Part shown: positions 34,094-46,300 of the stretch, one piece after another
Layout of the letters: every line of letters starts with the position of its first letter
Position numbering within the stretch: position 1 is the stretch's first letter
Assembly: GCA_036346255.1 (NCBI GenBank)
Contig: CM070638.1
Span: forward strand, 43,524,394 to 43,588,393
Source: Ampelocalamus luodianensis
Lineage: Eukaryota; Streptophyta; Magnoliopsida; Poales; Poaceae
Reading direction: 5' to 3'
Length of the DNA stretch: 64,000 nt
Notes under the pieces: model-generated
What the model was told of the DNA's origin: nothing
The model's input: only the letters and a program-made list of their open reading frames with translations
Database searches by the model: none
Translations under genes and position numbers: made by a program

Positions 34094-34512
34094 GGGAATT
34101 GCTAAATGGTACTCGAGTGTTTTTGTTTGTGAGTACTCAAGTTTTTATCCATGTTATGCTTGGTGATTTCTCTCTAGACAATGTGATAAGTGAGTAATCA
34201 ATTTGTTTAGGGATGTCGAGAGTCGCAACATAAATGAATATGTATGTTTTTTTGTAGTTTTGTTGTGTTTTTATAGTTTATTTTGTTCCTCTTTTTACAT
34301 AAAATCACACCATTTTTACATAATTTAATTTATGTAAAACTAGTATATAACATGTAAAAATTCGGTGTCTAAAAATAGAGTACTCCCGGATAAAATAGTA
34401 CTCGGAGGAGGGAAAGAGGCAAAGTAATCTAATCCATTGAATCTAGATCTGAGAGTTCAAAATTTGAGTACTATTTAGGAATAAAACACTCAAGTACTCC
34501 CTAGACACCTCC
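34094..34512. mobile_element. Mutator-type MITE with 9-bp target duplication
   Basis: A 419-bp element starts GGGAATTGCTAAATGGTACT and ends GACACCTCC. A perfect 9-bp AAATAAGTA lies on both sides (34085-34093 and 34513-34521), the duplication size of Mutator-like elements. Subterminal 'gtactcgagtgttttt' and 'aacactcaagtactcc' form the inverted repeats. There is no coding capacity. The same termini bound the element at 35090-36528. Confidence 0.85.
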
Positions 34513-34521
34513 AAATAAGTA

Positions 34522-35080
34522 CTTAGTCGTACATTACATACTCATGCATTAGTTCGCATGCCATCTTCTTCTTAGAGATATGTAGACCTTTCTCAATTAA
34601 TTAATCTCAACGTGGCGTGTTTTGCGTGCAGGTTTGGGTTCCCTGCAGCTGCCGGTGACTCAAATCTAGAAAAATGAGTCACGGGTATCATTGGAGTTAC
34701 CACACACTAACCTTTAATAAGTAACCTCTTATATACATAGCGTTTTTGTGTATAACGTTGTCGGATCATATGACCATAACCACTACACTTATCCACCTGC
34801 GGTCATCCGCTCCTCGATGGCGTTCGCGTTGATGCACCTGGACCGGTGGGAGGTCCTCTTCGCGTTGTCATGCCGCCACCGCCGTTGGGGTGTTCTTCGT
34901 CACATACACCGTCGCAAGCGGCGCCCTCCGTGAGCGAAGAAGAAGCATGACGGATGTGGTCGGCGAAATGATCGGCTAATTAAGCTTAGCGCTTGCCTAG
35001 AAAAATTAAGCTTAGCGCTGCGGCGGTTCATACCCGTCTCATCTTCGCGGAGACTTTTTTTGGCGATGGAGGCGATGTGT
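34522..35080 (+). pseudogene. Unidentified coding-like remnant between two Mutator elements
   Basis: 34748-34860 reads YPPAVIRSSMAFALMHLDRW then EVLFAL. After a frame change near 34870 it reads ATAVGVFFVTYTVASGALRE, ending at a TAA near 34980. The GC-rich third positions and the hydrophobic second half look like a real membrane-protein end. I do not recognise the family. It may be the 3' part of a gene whose 5' part was broken by the 34094 element. Confidence 0.3.
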
Positions 35081-35089
35081 TAATTAGTT

Positions 35090-36528
35090 GGGAATTGCTA
35101 ATTGGTACTCGAGTGTTTTTCTTGCGAGTACTCATTTTTCTGTCCGTTGGATGATGGTTTTGTGATTCACGTTGTGCATTTCTCTGTTCGGTTGCCTCAT
35201 CAACATCACCACCATCCTCCGCACCTACTTCCTCACCAGTCCGCTCGCCACCACCAGCTCCGCTCCCTTCCATCTCTCCATCGAGTCGCCGCATCCCCAA
35301 ATCCCTTCCTCTGTGTTGCCGCCACCTCTCCATCCCCTGTTCCTTGATCTTGACCCCAAGTGTTGCTTCGCCTCCTCCGACGCGGCTGCCACTGATGACC
35401 GATGTTGGTGCGTACTCATCTATCCCTTCTTCGGTTGAGCTATCGCCAATCTGCGCTGCCTCTCCATCCCCTGGTTCCTCAACCTTGATCCCAAGTGTTG
35501 CTTCACTTCCTCCCCTGCGGTTGACAACGATGATGACCGATGCCGGTGTGTTCCTGTTGAGCCCTACTCGGTTGAGTCGCTGCCTTGTAGGACACCATCT
35601 AAGGCAGCGTGGTGACCCAGCGCTTCCCCTCGACTTCGACTACACCGGTGTCCTCGACCTCTTCTTCCCCAACCACGGCAATCCCATGCTCGACCTAGAC
35701 TGCTACCCCTTCTTCTCTCCAACAACCCCTGTATCTTCCTCTCTCTCATTGCCTCCTCGGTTACTCCTTTCTTCCATCCAATTTTACACTATTCTTTAAT
35801 GGTCCTCTTACTACTTACTGTTGTTACAAGAATTATTCACTATTCTAGTATTTGATCAGTTTTGTTGTGATGTATGAGATGTGATTATGCTGTAATCCTT
35901 GTGAATCAGTGAAATCTTTGTGTGATGTTTTTGGTTGGTGATCTGTTCGTAGTGTAGTTGTAGTAGCAGTCTCCATCTTGTCAATATCGTGTTTTGTTAA
36001 GATTTGGTAGCAGTAGTAGTTAACTGTTTGTGGATGTGTTGTGTTCGTTGTCAGCTCATAGAAGTAGTAGTGGATGTGTTTTTGTAGTTGTGAGCTCTGT
36101 GTTAGTAGCTATGGTAGTTATCTGTTTGTGTACGTGTGTTTTACATTAAAAGAAGTTAATTCAATGTAAAAATTAATTTACTTGCATTTTTACTAAATTT
36201 ATAGAATGTAATATATGTAAAAAAAATGTTTTTATCTTATATAAAAAATAACATAATGTTACTATAAGGTAGCATAACTTGATATGGGCCTATTCATATT
36301 TCGAGCAACACATATACCATTAAATCTGTTGTTCGCAGCCCATTGCACAAAAGAAGCCCAGCCCATAATGGAAAGAACACAACCTAAAGCCCTCCTTGAA
36401 ATGCTCAGGGCACTCGACCCCCAAAGCCCACGGGTGGAACGCTCGATTTTTTTTATGTTAATCGGACGGCTCAAAATTCGAGTATTGTCTCTCACAAATT
36501 TGTACTCGAGTCCCTCATAGACACCTCC
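35090..36528. mobile_element. Mutator-like element carrying gene-like DNA (Pack-MULE candidate)
   Basis: A 1,439-bp element starts GGGAATTGCTAATTGGTACT and ends GACACCTCC, like its 419-bp relative. A perfect 9-bp TAATTAGTT flanks it (35081-35089 and 36529-36537). Between the termini, 35160-35800 is GC- and CT-rich, unlike the AT-rich termini, with a 151-codon plus-strand frame (35344-35799). It contains an internal tandem duplication: 'cctctccatcccctg' to 'cggttgag' occurs at about 35324-35442 and 35459-35575. Foreign-looking gene-rich DNA inside MULE termini is the definition of a Pack-MULE. I cannot name the source gene. Confidence 0.75.
35324..35575 (+). repeat. Tandem duplication inside the Pack-MULE candidate
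   Basis: Two copies of about 120-135 bp share 'cctctccatcccctg', 'ccccaagtgttgcttc', 'gatgaccgatg' and 'cggttgag' in order, with substitutions between them. Confidence 0.75.
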
Positions 36529-36783
36529 TAATTAGTTTGTACAATTGTACTGTTGGGCTCGATTTATCCGACAACACAAACAGCAAACAATGTATTTTAT
36601 GCCACGTTTGGAACATGAGGATTCTGTAGTAATCATATGGATTGCATTCAAAATGGCCCAGTGACATGTATTATGGTTTTATCATTGAATAATTGCCTTT
36701 TCAATTTTATTTCTTACAAATCAAGATACATATGCATGTGAGGGTGCGTAAATAAAGCTACATGCATGTACAACATGTAGGTG

Positions 36784-37497
36784 TAGGGGTGGCAATTTCC
36801 CATGGGAGTGAGGCCATGGGAATATTCCTTGGGGTAGGGATGGGGTTGATCGCCCCACGGGAAGGTCGCCCTTCAGTGGCGTCCTCTGAGGACCGTTAAA
36901 AAATTATTATAAATTATAGATTTTTATTATAAATTATAGTTTTTTTTACAGGAGATGTATTCTTGTCTTGCATATTTGGACTAAAGTTTAATTGTACATG
37001 TTAGAATATATATTTTGAAAAACAATTATGCCTAAATACAAATTAATAAATAAAGTTACATTAATTTTTTAAAAAAATCTTTAACCTACACTTTAATCCC
37101 CACGGGATCCCCATGGGGTCGAGCACCAATGCCACCTGCCCCTGGAAGCTTAGAGCATGTACAATGTGCTTATGTCAGCCGTCTATAGTCACTGCTATGT
37201 AGGATTTTTGCTGAGATAGATGAAAGAGAATGAAGAGAGAGAAAGTTGTTGTCTACAATCCCGTAGCCGACTGTATCACGAGAAACAAGAAAAATATTAA
37301 AGATTGTGTGTTCTATAAAGACAACTAAAATGACAGCAGCTGCCTGTACCATTGTATGAGTTATCTTTAGTGCTATCTACAGGTGACATGGAGAGTTGCT
37401 ATAGACAGCAGCTATCTGTACCATTGTACATGCCCTTAGCGGGGCTGAGGCCGGGGAGCGGGGGCATACCCGGAAACTGTCGCTATTGCCACCCCTA
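36784..37497. mobile_element. TIR transposon (hAT-like), interrupted by a MITE
   Basis: The ends are perfect 13-bp inverted repeats, TAGGGGTGGCAAT (36784) and ATTGCCACCCCTA (37485-37497). Flanks share TGTAG (left TGTAGGTG, right TGTAGACT), a partial 8-bp duplication consistent with hAT. It contains 'ccccacggga'/'ccatgggg' palindromic words. The MITE at 37153-37435 is nested in it. Confidence 0.7.
37153..37435. mobile_element. Tourist-like (PIF/Harbinger) MITE
   Basis: A 283-bp element has inverted ends GAGCATGTACAAT and ATTGTACATGCCC and TTA duplications at 37150-37152 and 37436-37438. Size, termini and the TTA target fit Tourist-like MITEs. Internal words 'agacagcagct' and 'ctgtaccattgta' recur. 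Confidence 0.85.
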
Positions 37498-38513
37498 TGT
37501 AGACTCTACGGAACACATGAATTTTACAAAAATCCTTTGTGCGGGGTTGCTTGACCAGCGCAAGGACAAACCATGTATATTATAAACACGAGGAAACACC
37601 CGGTTCTATTTTTAATTGCAAAGTTGAGATAACTACTCAAAATCCGACAAAGACCTACACGGATCGACAACAAGCACACAACATCATTGTGGCTTGCATG
37701 CGGTTTCTACGGATAACACACACCTCTCGGACAAAGCATCAATAAAACAACCGAAATAGCACGACTTTTCCACAATGAACTTTTAAATCTTGTTAAAACT
37801 GCAGAACTCAGTTGACAACTAGTGTTACTCATCAACTACTGATCAACATTAGTAATGTGCATTATGGTTTTTTCCCATTGGATTATTATTGCTTTTCCCT
37901 GCGGCGAAGCCTGGACGAAAATAGAAGAGGTGCTCTAAGGTTAAAGCTAACACGAGATAAACTTACCAAACATACATCAAACAGTCTGGTACAATCCAAA
38001 TTCATACATAAAGGAAAAATTGCAAAATACAGTAAAGTATATCGCTATTGGATAGTGTTGTCTGAATGCTCATAAATATGCACGAGTAGTAGGGTACTAT
38101 GGATGCTTTTCCCAATTGTAAGAAACCCTAGCTTCATTTTATAAATGAAACCGGCCTCCATCTGACTAGGTTGTTAACACTCTTGTTCGACCTTGGCCAT
38201 CACATTACATTCCTTACTTTACTTCTATCCTATTACATGTCATTTTACTTTCTCCCCTCACCCCATCTAGCATTCTTCACTTGATCGGTGTCAAGGGTGG
38301 TGTCAAGGTGGGAAAACAAGTACTAGTGAACAAGGATTCAAAAACGGTTCTGGGAGAATATCAAACCGTCTGGTTACTGAAGCGATAACCGATTTCTCTT
38401 GAACTGTTTGAACTATCCAATTTAAACGAAATTTTGAATTGAGTCGATTCTTTGGTGAATCTCGTTCATAAATTTAAATTTAAATGTTAAATTTAGAACT
38501 TTTGGACCGATAT
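37498..38513. other. No gene seen
   Basis: About 1 kb of AT-rich DNA with short open frames lacking any recognisable domain. Confidence 0.4.
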
Positions 38514-38518
38514 TTTTT

Positions 38519-41075
38519 TGTTGGACCGAGAAGGCGACTAGAAGGGGGGATTAAATAGATGCCACACAAACAACGACCTCTTCAATTTATTTCTTCTTAA
38601 GGAGTTCAAGATTCTTTCACTCCAATAGCTATACGAGGCTATGAAGATCAAAACCTAAACCCTCACAATGAAATCTCCAAGAAAAACTGAACAAAATGCG
38701 CCAGAGCTTGCCCGGGCGGTTTGACCTCCAACCAGTGAGTGGTCTTACCACTCCTCTTGGGTGGTCTGACTCCGAGCGGTCTATCCTCTCCTCCGGGTGG
38801 TATAATCTCTCCCTCGAGATAGAGCTGAAAATCACTATGATTCTAAATCCAAGAATCGATGTAACTTTCAATCCATAGCTCTAAATTACTTGAAACTTTG
38901 TATGCACCTTGCCTATGATATTGTGAACCTAATCCATGAAGAGATCGAAGCAAATATTTCCCAAGATTTGAACTTTTGCAATCCGAAGGCAAGTTGCACG
39001 GAAACCAGACCAAATACGAAAATGATGATAGAGAGGATCTCATAGGAGGAATCAATCCAAGATGGCTAAGGATGGTTTCCCACACGTCCTAGCATCCTAA
39101 ATCAAAGAAAGAATCAAGCTAAAATTTCTCAAGAGCAAACCCCCCAAAATCACCCTTTAACCAAAATCGGACAAACTCAAGAACTTGCAATAGAAAGTGT
39201 CTAAATGGATGAGATCTAGTCTTCAAAAGATATCTCCATCACTTACACGTTCTAGGTATAAAGCAAGATTAAGAGGGGAAGAGGAAACACCAAAAACCAA
39301 GCTAAAACAAGAAATAATCAACACTTAAGTATATGTGAGGAAGACTTGGACGAACTTGGAGATTTGATTTCTGCTTGGAGATGAATGTTTGAAGTCACTC
39401 CCATGGGAGGACAAAGCTACTAGGGTAGCACATACATAAGTGCTTTCATCTCTCTCAATACATCTATTAAACCCTAGCCTCCTCTTTTCAATTTTTACAT
39501 TAGGATTCCTTGGCTTGGTTGAAGCAATTCAGCACCAACCCTTATATAGTAGAGATTAGGTCTTGAGAGAAACCCTAACAAGCACCTATTAAACCCACAC
39601 ACTGACAGTTATCTCACTCATGCACGCTTCTCAAAGCACCTCCTCATCTTTAGCTCCATTAGACCAAATCGATCATGCCTTGCCCTCCATGGAGTATCCT
39701 TGACCTAATCCACTTCATCGTGGTTTCACACACCACCACTTTTTTTGTATTTGGCAATTTACCAAAATGCCCCTCTAACGACCTTTCCCGATTCCTCTAC
39801 ATCGAAACATTGCCCATGTTTTGCCATCATCCATGTGGTTTGAATGACTTCCTGCCAAGCCTCTCACGCGTCTAGATCCCATCGAACCATCCTCGCTTGC
39901 AAATGAGCCCAAGTCAATTGGCACACTATACATCTTACCATGCACCATGATCGCACCCGGCTTCACTGACCATCCTGGACCTTAGCTCCTCCCTGAGCTT
40001 AGTACCGGTCCACCTTGCCGTTGACCATCATGTCCATCACTGGTAGCTCCCGCTCTAGTTCCTTGTCTTCTCGGCTTATAACCACCCCAGTAACCTCAGT
40101 CATCTAGCACCTTGATTGTTCTGGACCTAAGCTCTCTTAGCTTAGTCCCGGTCCCGTTCGCCTCACCATGATGTAGCTCTTGAGTCTTACAACCAACACC
40201 AATAAGAAAGTTGTCATGTAGCACGACACAACACACAAAATCATCAATTGACACAATTGATGAGTAAAAAACACATACCTTCAAAGCTTCGCCCCCGGAA
40301 GCATCACTTTACCTCAAAAGATCTTTGCTCAAACTTTGTCTTCTATGATTTTTGTCCATCTTGCATCTTACTTGAGTCCAACCATCTCATCTGGTATCCA
40401 TGACCGTTCTGTACCTGGATTCTCATAACCAAGTCCCTGTCTTCCTCACTGTTGACCACAGTTGATTCCAAACTACCTACATAACAATAGACCAAGCAGC
40501 CTTTTTGGGCATAAGTTCTTCACAACTTGACCCACATTAGTCAAAATACGCATCATGCAACCCATATGCAATAAATCCATGACCCTAGGTCAATTCTGAA
40601 AATTCAGCATGGTCATTGTGCATTGAACCGCCATGGCCGGCCAATCGCCTCCACCAAGTGAGTGCAGTCGCTAGCCCTTGGCGATCGGACTACCAACCAG
40701 CGGCGGTCGGATCGCGCGGCTAGTCTGACCATGCTCCCCGGTAACAGTGGACCAGTCTAACCGCCATGTGGTGGTCGGTCAAACCGCTTACCAAAAAACA
40801 GAAAACACCCCTCTCTAGACTCTTTAGTTATCTCTATCTAGTTTCACGTCCAATTTGCATTTTCAATAGCACCATACATCCCTAAATACTCCTACACAAG
40901 TATTTGGTGTCCATATGGCATATCCTTGCACCGCCGGTCTAACCGCCCCTATAGCCGGTGAGACTGCCTGATGCCTGACAGCAACCGACAATTAGTAAAA
41001 TTGAGAATTCACTCCCCAAACTACTCGACAACGATGTCATCACCTAGACTAGAACCGAACTATATGGTCTCTACA
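38519..41075. mobile_element. Solo LTR (TGTTGGACCGAG...GTCTCTACA)
   Basis: A 2,557-bp unit starts TGTTGGACCGAGAAGG and ends GGTCTCTACA. TTTTT is found at both flanks (38514-38518 and 41076-41080); it is a low-complexity duplication but in the right place. The body has repeated 'gcggt(c/t)tgac' and 'ggtctgac' words near both ends and no coding domain. The family is not named. Confidence 0.75.
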
Positions 41076-41229
41076 TTTTTACTGATCCGGACCGGTACAA
41101 CCGGTTACCGCCGATTTTTCTGATAGTGAAATAGGTATCACAAACAGTACCAGCCGGCGGCACACTCGATGGGTATCTTCGCATCATTGGTGTAAGCCAA
41201 AAGGGATCGGGGTTTCGATATTTGCAGGT

Positions 41230-41640
41230 ATTTAATCGTGGCAACGCTCGCAAGGCAAGGGTGGCGGCGAATTGATGCATGTGCCCCGAATCGTAATGCG
41301 AGTGTTACTGAAGATGGTTCCATCATGCTTGTTTTCTGGAGGCAGGGTGTACTGTCCTGTGCTTGGAAGAGAGCTGCTAAAGGAGGGGCTGGGCTCATCT
41401 GGAGGGTAGGGAATGGAGCACACGTACGTGAGTATATGGAAGGATCAATGGATACCTAGAGCAGCAAGGTGCAGGAGAGAGATCTACCACTTGGACAAGC
41501 GTGTTAACACGGAGACTGAAACGGTTCAGAAGTAGATCCATCGATCATCCCGGCCGAGTACACGTCAGTGGATCATGGACATACTGATCGATCGAGGGAT
41601 GCTACGCAACAGGATGCCTGTGCTTGGAGGCACCCCATGA
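41230..41640 (+). pseudogene. LINE (non-LTR retrotransposon) fragment
   Basis: The plus-strand frame at about 41330-41430 reads LSCAWKRAAKGGAGLIWRVG then NGAHVR. In another frame this continues IWKDQWIPRAARC, then RQWIMDILID near 41565. This is the segment after the reverse transcriptase domain in plant LINEs (W..GNG..I..W.D.WIP). The piece is short, frame-shifted and without the RT core, so it is dead. Confidence 0.7.
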
Positions 41641-42800
41641 TTCGGTAGCTAGGCGCTAGCGAATTGGATGGATTCTGGTCTGGTTCCCTGTCGGGTTCTG
41701 CTTGGGTCGGGCTATAATCGGAGTTTATGCACTTAACTACTAAAAGCATGCCTCCAAGTACTATGCGATGTATGATGCCTATCAATAATTTTGAAACTAG
41801 AACATAATAGTTAAGACAATACTCTTATTTATCAAAACAACACTAGAAATGTACCATCTCTCTCAAGAACCACATTACTTTCTTGGATACCACCGTCAAC
41901 GCATAGCTCAAAGTTTGGGCAACCAATAATTCAAAACATTTAAAAAATAATTATTGAACATAACAAATGAAAATTTGTCCATAACCTTATGTTCGCCACA
42001 TATGAAAATCCAGGAAATAGCAGCGACAATGTTGACTGCAAAGTCCACAACTGTTAGCATGCATACGAGATCTCTGCCATGGTTTTGCTCCCATATAAAA
42101 ACCAGATTCATGCTGTACAGGATTAGAACTAGAACAAAGAAAAAATGGCATTCAACAATTGGCTCGTGGTGGCAGTACACAAGCACAAGCACGTCAAGGC
42201 AGTAAGAGCAAACATCACGGCGAATTTTGACCGTTCAAGGTTATACATCATTCAATTCAAAACAAAATTTAATACTGCATTTGTTTGTAACTTTTTTATA
42301 TTTAACCCTTCATATATTTTAAAATATGAAGATGACAGTCACATCCATTGATAAAATAATATTATAGTATTACAACTTTATGGTTTTTAGTAATATAATA
42401 TAGCATCTAAAAATTAATATCTGTAAAATATTGTAGTGTTGTAAAACATAACAAATAAAGGAGGGAAGTTTATTAATGTTTTTATTCTTCTATATTTTTT
42501 TTTCACTTCCTCTACTCCATTTATAGCATGGGTAGTGAATGGTAGAAAAATTATAACTTAAGTGCATGAAATACAAATGAATGTGCCATAGATATTTTTT
42601 TTTTTTTTTTGCATCAGAGAAAGTAGATATTTTCACCATCAATGATATCGTTACAATAAACACCACAAGCATCCTCAAGTAGCCATCAATAAGAAAATTG
42701 TTTAAAATGGGTGTAGATCGAAGAAATCATGTGCACTTCTAGTCGAGTTTAACTTTTAAGTGATAAGAAGTTAGACACTAATGGAGTAACTGAATACACA
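41641..42800. other. Mostly unassigned, with one hydrophobic minus-strand ORF
   Basis: A 94-codon minus-strand frame (42192-41908) has two hydrophobic segments (FFVLVLILYSMNLVFIW and CMLTVVDFAVNIVAAISW), faintly like CASP-type membrane proteins. It lacks clear gene context and may be chance. The rest is AT-rich, with a T run near 42595-42610. Confidence 0.25.
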
Positions 42801-42809
42801 TGAGCTTTT

Positions 42810-43545
42810 GTAATGAAAAACAATCACATGAACTTCTACCAGAGGTTTAGCAATCTGTTTGTACTACAACTCTCCCTGAGCATAGGAGACTATGGTAAGG
42901 ATGACCATCATATGGACGGAATGGAGGGCTTCCTAGACGCCAACTTGTCTGCCTCGGAGGTTGTCCACTTGTCCACCCCGAACACTGGGTTTGGTGCAAG
43001 TAGCGAGTGGAGGCTCCAGCGGCTGATGTGCATGGTGTTGGCAGCATATGGAGTACAACACAGAAATGGAGGACGGGCATCAGGTAGCATATGCCACTTG
43101 TAAATATTGGCATGCTAAATTATCTGCACATTCAGGTGGAGAAACAAGTCATCTCAAGTCACAATGGAATCCAAGAGTAGAGATCAATCACTACCTCGAC
43201 ACACCTTTTGCGGACACCAAGCTTGACCTCGCAGAGGGCAACGATGTCAACCTCCTGTTGTGATGGAAGAACCACCAGCCTATTTATCCCGTGCTGTTAC
43301 ATTTTGCATGAGATGTACTTGTGGTTCAGGTGTTGATTGTCCTATCGGAAGCCACTTTCAGTACAGTGGGGAGGATACTCAAGGCAAGGAGGTCGTCCCT
43401 CACACCTAAGATTGTTAAGGCACTCACATGCCTCAAAAACTGAAAGTGTAGATGAACGGACGCAACATCAACTCGAGGATCCAGAGATCGCGGAGGCGAC
43501 AACCGACCTAGAGAATCTCAACGTCAACTAGTCTATGTATGACAG
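42810..43545 (+). pseudogene. hAT transposase remnant with BED finger joined to the dimerisation domain
   Basis: At 43087-43160 the frame reads ATCKYWHAKLSAHSGGETSH then LKSQW, a BED zinc finger in which the second cysteine is tryptophan. Almost directly after it comes the C-terminal hAT dimerisation domain: NHYLDTPFADTKLDLAEGND, a stop where the family has a WW pair, KNHQPIYPVLLHFA, a stop where it has RD, then SEATFSTVGRILKARRSSLT and KIVKALTCLKN to 43443. The hundreds of residues normally between the two domains are missing. This is an internally deleted, non-autonomous derivative with nonsense changes. Confidence 0.85.
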
Positions 43546-44080
43546 TATGTACATGTAGTTACTATACTCTTTTTCTTACTGGGGGTACTCCACACTGGGG
43601 TGTAAGGTTTTTAACGAGATAGTAATTTTGTATCTACACCCAACAATTAATAAAATTTAGTTTCTTTTCCCCCAAATATTTATGTCAATGTCCATTACAA
43701 TTACACACAATCAATTTTATTTTTCATTTTCTATAGCATCTTTTCTTTTCTCAAATTTCCCCTTTCCCTCCACTTCTTTTGTATTATTTCCCATTCCCTC
43801 CACTCCTTTTCATTTTCCCTCCTAATTTTTTTCCTTGCCCCCCACTAGTTTCCTTTTCCCTCTTCATATTGACCTTATCCTCTTCCTTATCTCCAACTCC
43901 AACCATGAGCGGCTCCACTCTTCCAGCCTCCAGCCACTCCACTAATCACCGCACGTGCCACCACCCTCCAGTCGCCTCCAACGGTCAAAGCCCACCACTG
44001 CCGCCCCACCTCTCCAGCGTGGGGACTCGAATTTGCGTCCAGAACCCTCTGTGTATTCTTAGCTAGTCCCATGATCAATA
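43546..44080. other. CT-rich intergenic DNA
   Basis: 43740-43900 is pyrimidine-rich. A 95-codon plus frame (43779-44066) is Ser/Pro/His-rich with no domain. No gene is supported. Confidence 0.4.
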
Positions 44081-44587
44081 GCTAGCCCACACAGTGTAGA
44101 TATCGGAAAATATCACATCCATACACCACATACGTAAATGAGTAATTAATCAATACATGACAAGGTGAATAGGCCTTAAGGCCAAGGTTTACAAAACGGG
44201 TTGACATGCCAAATAGTTCAACGGAACAGAGTAGCAGCGGAAAGAACAACAGAAAAGCATGGCCTCTATGTATTGCCACAGGCAACCGACTGGGACTAGC
44301 CATCTTCATCATTTCCATAGCCGGATGCATAGAAGTATCCGTACACTGGATCTTTAGCTTCATAGTTTGAATCCACGTATTTGAGCAACCATGAGTACAA
44401 AAGTACTCAGCAAGCCCTCACCGCAAATGCAATTATACAGATGAAAGTCTTCCAAGGGAGGGGTTGTATGTTTATTTTAGCACAAAAGCTAATTTGCTCA
44501 AATACTATAATTATTTTCTAAACCTATGATTTAGCATGTTTAACTTTAAAAAACAAAGTTTCTTTTGTGTAAGCAATTATTATCTCA

Positions 44588-44912
44588 ATCATGCTTCACT
44601 AGTATGACCACATCCTAGCGCCCATGCTTAACTAGCATGTCGCAAACCGAACGCCCGTGCTTAACCAGCATGCCACAAAACCATGAGACCATGCTTAACC
44701 AGCATGTCCTAACTTTCCAAACGACCATGCTTCCCCTACATGTCGCAATATCCAGAGACCATGCTTCACCTGCATGTCCCAAACCCAGTGACCATACTTC
44801 ACCAGCATGTCCTGTTCACAACGACCATGCTTAACCAGCATGTCGCAACGACTAGCAACCATGCATAACTAGCATGTCGCGGATCATGACCACCATGTTT
44901 ACCCAATATGTT
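44588..44912. repeat. Minisatellite with palindromic 33-36-bp unit
   Basis: About ten diverged copies of a unit built on 'gaccatgcttaaccagcatg' follow in tandem. Each copy holds an imperfect palindrome (catgctt / agcatg). The tract lies in the LTR fragment. Confidence 0.85.
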
Positions 44913-46300
44913 TAAGTTCACAAATTTTAATTCAATAAAACTAACTAGTGTGAATTTCCTCGCAATGCTCATAACTAGGGGCACAACTATTCAAATAGAA
45001 TTAAAAACACTCTACAGAGGATGTACAACTTTACCCATAAGAGATAATCAGTTCGACACACTTCTATGGGTGTGCGACCAAGTGATTATCACAAATCTTT
45101 TCCAATCCCCAGCTTCGACACTAAACCCGCTCTGGCAAGTAAAAACCCCGCAATGACTTGGACAGTGCTCGTTACAGGGCCACTTCCCATAATGCCCCTC
45201 TCCAGGTGCATCTTTAATTAGGGACCCTCAGTTGTTGGGGAGTCACGACCCTTCTCGACTTAATATATAATTAGGGTGCAGGTCTTCGAGTCAAAGCTAA
45301 GTAGAGTAATAGTCCAGGTCTATCTCATACTAGATTTATGGTTACATGACTTAGTAGTTGTGGATGGAACACATGATTTGATCCTTAATCGACTCAGGCT
45401 ATACAATCAACCAACCCACTGCGTATACACTGTACTGATCTAAACTAACCACCCGCCCAAGTCTCAACCATTTATAAAAATATTTTTCTATTTCCAGTGA
45501 TAACCCATGTTACCACATTACGCTTCAAATGTACCCCAAGTTCTCGTTGTGGCAACGTTTGTGTCCTATTCGTCTAAGCACAACCAATAGTCATGTTTAT
45601 TTAATCAACAAGAGATTTTACTTATGTAATAAATATCCTTAGGGTGACAAGGTATAATGGGTATCAACAATCAAGGCGGGGATTCATAATGAAAATCAAC
45701 TTTGGCATAACTAGGTATCATCCTTTAATATAGCATATCGTAAATAATAATTTATCAACCTTTAATATAGCATCTCGTAAATAATAATTAGCATGCAAGT
45801 AATAATTTGGAATTGAAGTACTTTGCATTTGAAATGTAGGTTCAACATAATCAACGGTAAGGACTTGCATTGCTCAAGTGTGGATTAGTCTTAGTCTTGG
45901 TCTTGGCTTGAAGTAGTGATGAAGTCTTCGATGATGTTCAAATCTATTTAGTGTGAAAACAACGATCTCAAATAAATGCTCATAACACAAATAAATTCAA
46001 ATGAACTCCAAAAATTATTATTTTGGTACTGTTGGAAATATCTTGAATCTAGATGAATTTTGAAATAAAAATCAAATCATTTGGCTTTAAAATGAGAGAG
46101 AATAAGCTCTTAAGTTTTACCTGAGAGGAAATTCCAAAAAAACTGAAAATCCTGACAGGTGGATCCCACCTAGATTTTTTTTATTTTTTATTTATTTTTA
46201 GTAAGGAAAATCTATTATGCCTGACAGGTGGGGTCCACCGGGTTTTTATTTTCTTTTCTCTTTATTTTTACTCTGGAAAATCCCAAGAGACTGACAGGTA

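Noticed and set aside
41908..42192. CASP-like membrane protein gene
   Set aside because: Only 94 codons with weak resemblance and no gene context. Recorded as an unassigned hydrophobic ORF.
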